A program made the translations under genes and the position numbers. A DNA stretch of 10,108 bases, from assembly GCA_022511505.1 (NCBI GenBank), contig JAFLTK010000037.1:1-10108 (forward strand). Reading direction: 5' to 3'. Shown here one piece after another: positions 6,679 through 10,108 of this stretch. The notes under the pieces were generated by a model, which ran no database searches, was not told where the DNA came from, and saw only the letters and a list, made by a program, of their open reading frames with translations. How positions within the stretch are numbered: the first letter of the stretch is position 1; each line of letters begins with the position of its first letter. The stretch is from Muribaculaceae bacterium (GTDB lineage Bacteria; Bacteroidota; Bacteroidia; Bacteroidales; Muribaculaceae).

Positions 6679-9600
6679 ATGATGAAAAAGTTTTATCTTC
6701 TGTTACTGGCCACGGTGCTGTCGACACTGACTGCAGCGGCCGGCGACGTCTTCTTCTATTTCCAAGACGGAGAGGAGGACGACTTTGAACTTGAGTATCC
6801 CTCAAGTTTTGTCTCTATCTGGAACAACACTACCGACGAGTTGGTCCAGGTTCCGCAGGACATGGCGTTCATGTCCTACGAGGTTAACGGAGCGACTATG
6901 CTCAAGATTTATCCCAACGACCTCGACTTTGAGCTGGCCGTAAGTGTTGATGGCAACAGCGACGACTACATGCTCGACAAGGAGGATGGCGAGTGGTACC
7001 TGACTCTGTTTCCCGAAGCCAACGGTCTCGAGATTTATGTAAAGGTCTATCTGGCCGGTCAGGCTCCCGGCGGCGACGGTCCCTCAGCTGTCTCGATGTC
7101 GTTTATCGTCAACGCGGCGAGCGGCAGCGGTATCGACAATCCCGGCGAGCAAGTGACTGTCAGCTATTTTGACCGCACCACCTTCACCGAGGCCTCGGTT
7201 GCAACCGGCAGCGGTTTTGGCGAGGCCCAGGTTGTTCCCGGCACTTCGTTTACCGTTACTCCCGCCGAGGGTTATGTCATTACCGACATTTCGACCTTCA
7301 CCTACGGCGTTGCCTACATCTCTCAACCCGGCAGCGGCGACACTGACTGGTACATCTCGGTTGACGAGAACCCGACCGACATTTTTGCATCGTTCTTCAT
7401 CACCGTCGACAAGGCTTCGGCACCGGGCGACGAAACCGGTGAGGTTTACTTCTATTTCCAAGACGGCGAGGAGGATGACTTTGAACTTGAATATCCCTCA
7501 AGTTTTGTCTCTATCTGGAACAATACGGCCGACGAACTTGTGCAAGTTCCCCAAGACATGGCCTTTATGCCTTTCCAAGTCAATGGAGCGACTATGCTCA
7601 AGATTTATCCCAATGACCTCGACTTTGAGTTGGCCGTCAATGTTGACGGTGACAGCGACCACTACATGCTCGACAAGGAGGATGGCGAGTGGTACCTGAC
7701 TCTGCTCCCCGGCGCCAATGGTCTTGAAATCTATGTCAAGGTTTACCTGGCCGGTCAGGCTCCCGGTGGCAACGACACTCCGAGCGACGTTAACATCTCG
7801 TTCATCGTCTCTACCCCGACCGACAGCGGTATCGACAATCCCGGCGAACTCGTAGGCATTGAATATTTTGACCGCAACACGTTTACCGACGCCGTTGTCA
7901 CCATCACCGACAACTTTGGCGGTGCTACCGTTGTTCCCGGCACGACGTTCACCATCAACCCCGCCGAGGGCTATGTCATCAGTGACATTTCAACCTTTAC
8001 CGAGGGCGTTGCCACTATTTCAGAGCCTGCCGTTGGCGACACTGAATGGTTCCTCGCTGTTAACGAAAATCCGACCGACAATTTTGCGTCGTTCTTCATT
8101 TCTGTCAACAAAGCATCAGGCGAAGGACCCGGCGGTGAGGGACCCGGTGGCGAAGAACCCGGTGAAGACAGCTTTATCCCCGTTATCAACCAGATTGCCG
8201 ACTTGCAGTGGACTTTCACATGGGAAGACTTTGACTTCATCACCCCGCTCGATTCTGATTATGACCAGAATTATGCCTATCTGACCGACGAGAAAGGACG
8301 CCGCACAACTCTGCGCCCCAACCTCCACGGCTATGAGAACGCGACAATTATCTTCCCCGAATATGGCAACTTCTTCACTCTCAATCTCGAAGGTCTCAAT
8401 CTTGCCGACGGCAACTATATGCTGACAATCCCCGAGGGCTACCTGACGATGTCCCACTTTGGTATCAGCACCACTCCCTGCCCGACTCTGAACCTTGGCA
8501 TCACAATCGGTGGAACCCCCGATGTTTCCTACGACGTTCATATTTCTGACCTCGACGGCAACACCTTTGATATTTCTTGGGATAACGTAACCTCGATTAC
8601 CGAAAACAACACGACCGGCGCCTATATCCGCAACGTTGCCACCGGCGAGGTCTATGAGATGCTGTTCCTCGAGGACTTCATGTACTCGAAAGCCAACTTG
8701 CGCATCTACAACGGCAACTCGCTGCGCGTAAATGTCACCAACAACTACCCGACCCTCCCCAGTGGTACCTATAGTTTCTATCTGCCCGCCGACTATGTTA
8801 AGTTCAACGGCTCAAACACCGGCAACAGCGCCATCGACGGATATGAGTTTGTATATGAGCAGCCTTGGACCGAAGGTCGCGTTGAGTTCAACGGCCCGAG
8901 CGAGGACAACAAGTTGACACTGACATGGATTGATGCTACCGAAATCCTCTATGACACCACCTATCCCGGCGACGGCGAGTCAATTCGCGGCATCACCATC
9001 TTTGACGGCAATGACAATCCGGTCAACGTCCCCTACTCGACCAACATCGCCATCAGCGGCAACACAATGACCATCGACCTCAACGGTCTCAAAATCGCTG
9101 AGGGTAACTGTCTCGTTCTTGTTCCCGAAGATTGCCTCTTTGTAACCGTCAATGGCGTGACCGACTACACCTTTGGTGTTTCATTCGTGTTCACCTACGG
9201 CAACGGCAACCCCGACGGCCCCACCGGTCCCGAACTCTACAATGCCGAGGCCATCTGGAGTATAAAGAGCGGCGATACCGTCAAGGCCGGCACCCTCGTT
9301 GAGGTTGGCTGGGGCGACATGCAACTCAACTTTGTTGAAGACGCCGAGCAGGCCAGCATTCATGCCTTTGTCACCGGTATCCTCTACCTCGACTATGGTA
9401 CTGAGGTCTACCTCTCTGAAGACAAGACCCGCATCCTTCTCGACCTGAGCAATATGCCCAACGGCGAGTTCCGCGTCAATGTTCCCGAAGCTTGCGTTGA
9501 GTTTGAAGTCGACGGCGTCAAGTATCTCAACCAGGCATCGTCGATGGACAACGTCTATATTGACAACCGCAGCGGCATCCTCGGCATCACTGCCGACGCC

Positions 9601-9726
9601 GACGGTCACTATCGCGTTGTCAGCATCACCGGCGTCGTTGTTCTCGACACCGACAATGCCGCCGACCTGCTCGGTCTTGCTCGCGGCTTCTACATTGTCA
9701 ACGGCAAGAAGGTACTTATCAAATAA
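6679..9726 (+). CDS. Large secreted modular repeat protein, 1015 residues
   Basis: I do not recognise a named family. A Sec signal peptide is clear (MMKKF, hydrophobic to about 17, cut near AAAG at 19-22). Residues 24-246 and 256-480 are a tandem duplication at an offset of 232-233 residues. Each copy has half A (24-128, 256-360; acidic motif QDGEEDDFELE) and half B (about 136-246, 369-480; motif TPAEGYVI). A Gly/Pro/Glu linker (481-498) leads to four diverged repeats of about 95-100 residues near 503-594, 616-711, 731-828 and 852-950. These share the pattern of a Trp-containing strand, a Gly/Asn-Tyr-like strand and a closing (I/L/V)P(E/A) motif, as in beta-sandwich domains. Residues about 966-1015 (ITGVVVLDTD through LARGFYIVNGKKVLIK) resemble the type A C-terminal sorting domain of T9SS cargo. 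The chain is strongly acidic and has no visible enzyme motif. It is probably a surface or secreted binding or structural protein. The paired ATGs at 6679 and 6682 leave the start uncertain by one codon. Confidence 0.85.
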   Translation: MMKKFYLLLLATVLSTLTAAAGDVFFYFQDGEEDDFELEYPSSFVSIWNNTTDELVQVPQDMAFMSYEVNGATMLKIYPNDLDFELAVSVDGNSDDYMLDKEDGEWYLTLFPEANGLEIYVKVYLAGQAPGGDGPSAVSMSFIVNAASGSGIDNPGEQVTVSYFDRTTFTEASVATGSGFGEAQVVPGTSFTVTPAEGYVITDISTFTYGVAYISQPGSGDTDWYISVDENPTDIFASFFITVDKASAPGDETGEVYFYFQDGEEDDFELEYPSSFVSIWNNTADELVQVPQDMAFMPFQVNGATMLKIYPNDLDFELAVNVDGDSDHYMLDKEDGEWYLTLLPGANGLEIYVKVYLAGQAPGGNDTPSDVNISFIVSTPTDSGIDNPGELVGIEYFDRNTFTDAVVTITDNFGGATVVPGTTFTINPAEGYVISDISTFTEGVATISEPAVGDTEWFLAVNENPTDNFASFFISVNKASGEGPGGEGPGGEEPGEDSFIPVINQIADLQWTFTWEDFDFITPLDSDYDQNYAYLTDEKGRRTTLRPNLHGYENATIIFPEYGNFFTLNLEGLNLADGNYMLTIPEGYLTMSHFGISTTPCPTLNLGITIGGTPDVSYDVHISDLDGNTFDISWDNVTSITENNTTGAYIRNVATGEVYEMLFLEDFMYSKANLRIYNGNSLRVNVTNNYPTLPSGTYSFYLPADYVKFNGSNTGNSAIDGYEFVYEQPWTEGRVEFNGPSEDNKLTLTWIDATEILYDTTYPGDGESIRGITIFDGNDNPVNVPYSTNIAISGNTMTIDLNGLKIAEGNCLVLVPEDCLFVTVNGVTDYTFGVSFVFTYGNGNPDGPTGPELYNAEAIWSIKSGDTVKAGTLVEVGWGDMQLNFVEDAEQASIHAFVTGILYLDYGTEVYLSEDKTRILLDLSNMPNGEFRVNVPEACVEFEVDGVKYLNQASSMDNVYIDNRSGILGITADADGHYRVVSITGVVVLDTDNAADLLGLARGFYIVNGKKVLIK
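6748..8118 (+). repeat. 696-bp direct duplication within the secreted-protein gene
   Basis: Copy 1 spans 6748-7416 and copy 2 spans 7444-8118. The first half of each copy is nearly identical in DNA, with runs of exact identity of about 44 bp (starting at 6966 and 7662) and 29 bp (starting at 6798 and 7494). The second halves have drifted. By hand count, protein identity is about 95/105 in half A and about 72/111 in half B. Confidence 0.93.
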
Positions 9727-9761
9727 GTCAACTTGATGTTCTAACATCCCCTTATAATATG

Positions 9762-9797
9762 GATGGGGTGCGATATGTCGACATATCGCGCCTCATC
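9762..9797. terminator. 36-nt palindrome, possible bidirectional terminator
   Basis: The core GCGATATGTCGACATATCGC (9770-9789) is a perfect 20-bp palindrome. It extends to 9762-9797 as 18 paired positions per arm if two G-U wobbles are allowed (9766-9793 and 9769-9790). It lies between two convergent genes, 36 nt after one stop codon and 24 nt before the other, which fits a shared terminator. There is no proper T-tract on either side, so a protein-binding site is an alternative. Confidence 0.55.
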
Positions 9798-9820
9798 TCT
9801 TATAGTTGTCAAACCGGCTC

Positions 9821-10108
9821 TTATTCGTCTTCCTGAATTTGCTTCAGCAGGCGCTCGGCGCCGTCGACGCCCAGTTTGATTGCGCGCTCAAGGCAGCGAG
9901 TGGCACTTTCGCGGTCTTGATAGAAATATTCATAGAGGAAGCCAAGGTAATAGAGTGCATTGTTGTCGCCTTCGTCGAGAACCTCGTTGAGAAGGTCATC
10001 GGCAATCTCGGGCTCAATCTCGGGATAGCCATAAAAGCCAAGATAGTAGCAGGCTATTGCCTCCTTGGCGTTAGTGTCGTCAACGCGGCAAGCGTTCTGC
10101 AGATGCTC
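9821..10108 (-). CDS. C-terminal part of a Sel1/TPR-like repeat protein (5' end outside window)
   Basis: On the minus strand the frame is open from the right edge (10108) to a TAA at 9821-9823, giving 95 residues with no internal start needed. The sequence has helical-repeat character: YYLGFYGY, then ALYYLGFLYEYFYQDRESA, then CLERAIKLGVDGAERLLKQI. The spaced Ala/Leu/Gly pattern with LG-Y and A-A-Leu-Gly-Ala is that of Sel1-like or tetratricopeptide repeats, which form protein-binding scaffolds. The tail (QEDE) is acidic. The portion seen has no signal or membrane segment, but the N-terminus is not visible. It is convergent with the large secreted protein, so it belongs to a different transcript entering from the right. 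Confidence 0.8.
   Translation of the reverse strand, partial: EHLQNACRVDDTNAKEAIACYYLGFYGYPEIEPEIADDLLNEVLDEGDNNALYYLGFLYEYFYQDRESATRCLERAIKLGVDGAERLLKQIQEDE

Noticed and set aside
9181..9747. 188-residue minus-strand frame opposite the 3' end of the secreted-protein gene
   Set aside because: It is the shadow of a strongly biased coding strand, with Val/Asp/Ala-rich low-complexity sequence and no family features.
9844..10041. 65-residue minus-strand frame in the Sel1/TPR-like gene
   Set aside because: It is in a different frame from the open, repeat-patterned frame that ends at 9821 and lacks any repeat character.

Overview
The window looks like chromosomal DNA of a gut-type Bacteroidales bacterium, with Muribaculaceae-like relatives most likely (inference). 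Three things point there. Promoters fit the Bacteroidetes pattern TTTG-N20-TAnnTTTG. Genes lack clear Shine-Dalgarno sequences. The encoded envelope proteins are typical of the group: a WG-repeat lipoprotein, a small porin-like beta-barrel, and a large secreted repeat protein with a sorting-like C-terminus. Coding DNA is GC-rich at third positions, while the spacers are strikingly AT-rich.

Layout. 1-1076 is the C-terminal two thirds of a glutamine synthetase, cut by the left edge. 1077-1255 is an AT-rich spacer built almost entirely of an imperfect inverted repeat that resembles a dispersed palindromic element. 1256-3265 is a complete NAD-dependent DNA ligase (ligA). 3383-4006, with its own promoter and a strong intrinsic terminator, encodes a small outer-membrane beta-barrel protein. 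4065-4540 has no convincing gene but holds competing inverted repeats, a 15-bp tandem duplication, a run of nine C and an AT-rich hairpin. 4628-6313 is a lipoprotein with WG-type repeats. 6314-6678 holds a terminator, a G-rich spacer and a promoter. 6679-9726 encodes a 1015-residue secreted protein containing a 232-residue tandem duplication followed by four diverged beta-sandwich-like repeats and a C-terminal sorting-like domain. 9762-9797 is a near-perfect 36-nt palindrome. 9821-10108 is the C-terminal end of a Sel1/TPR-like repeat protein on the minus strand, convergent with the secreted protein.

How they work together. The genes look like separately transcribed units rather than one operon. 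Glutamine synthetase and ligase are housekeeping. The beta-barrel, the WG lipoprotein and the large secreted protein are envelope or surface proteins, each behind its own promoter, and the last two have nearly identical promoters. I see no defence system, prophage, IS element, CRISPR array, tRNA or rRNA. The least described objects are the 1015-residue modular protein and the structured spacers at 1094-1240 and 4156-4253. None of this proves a new system.
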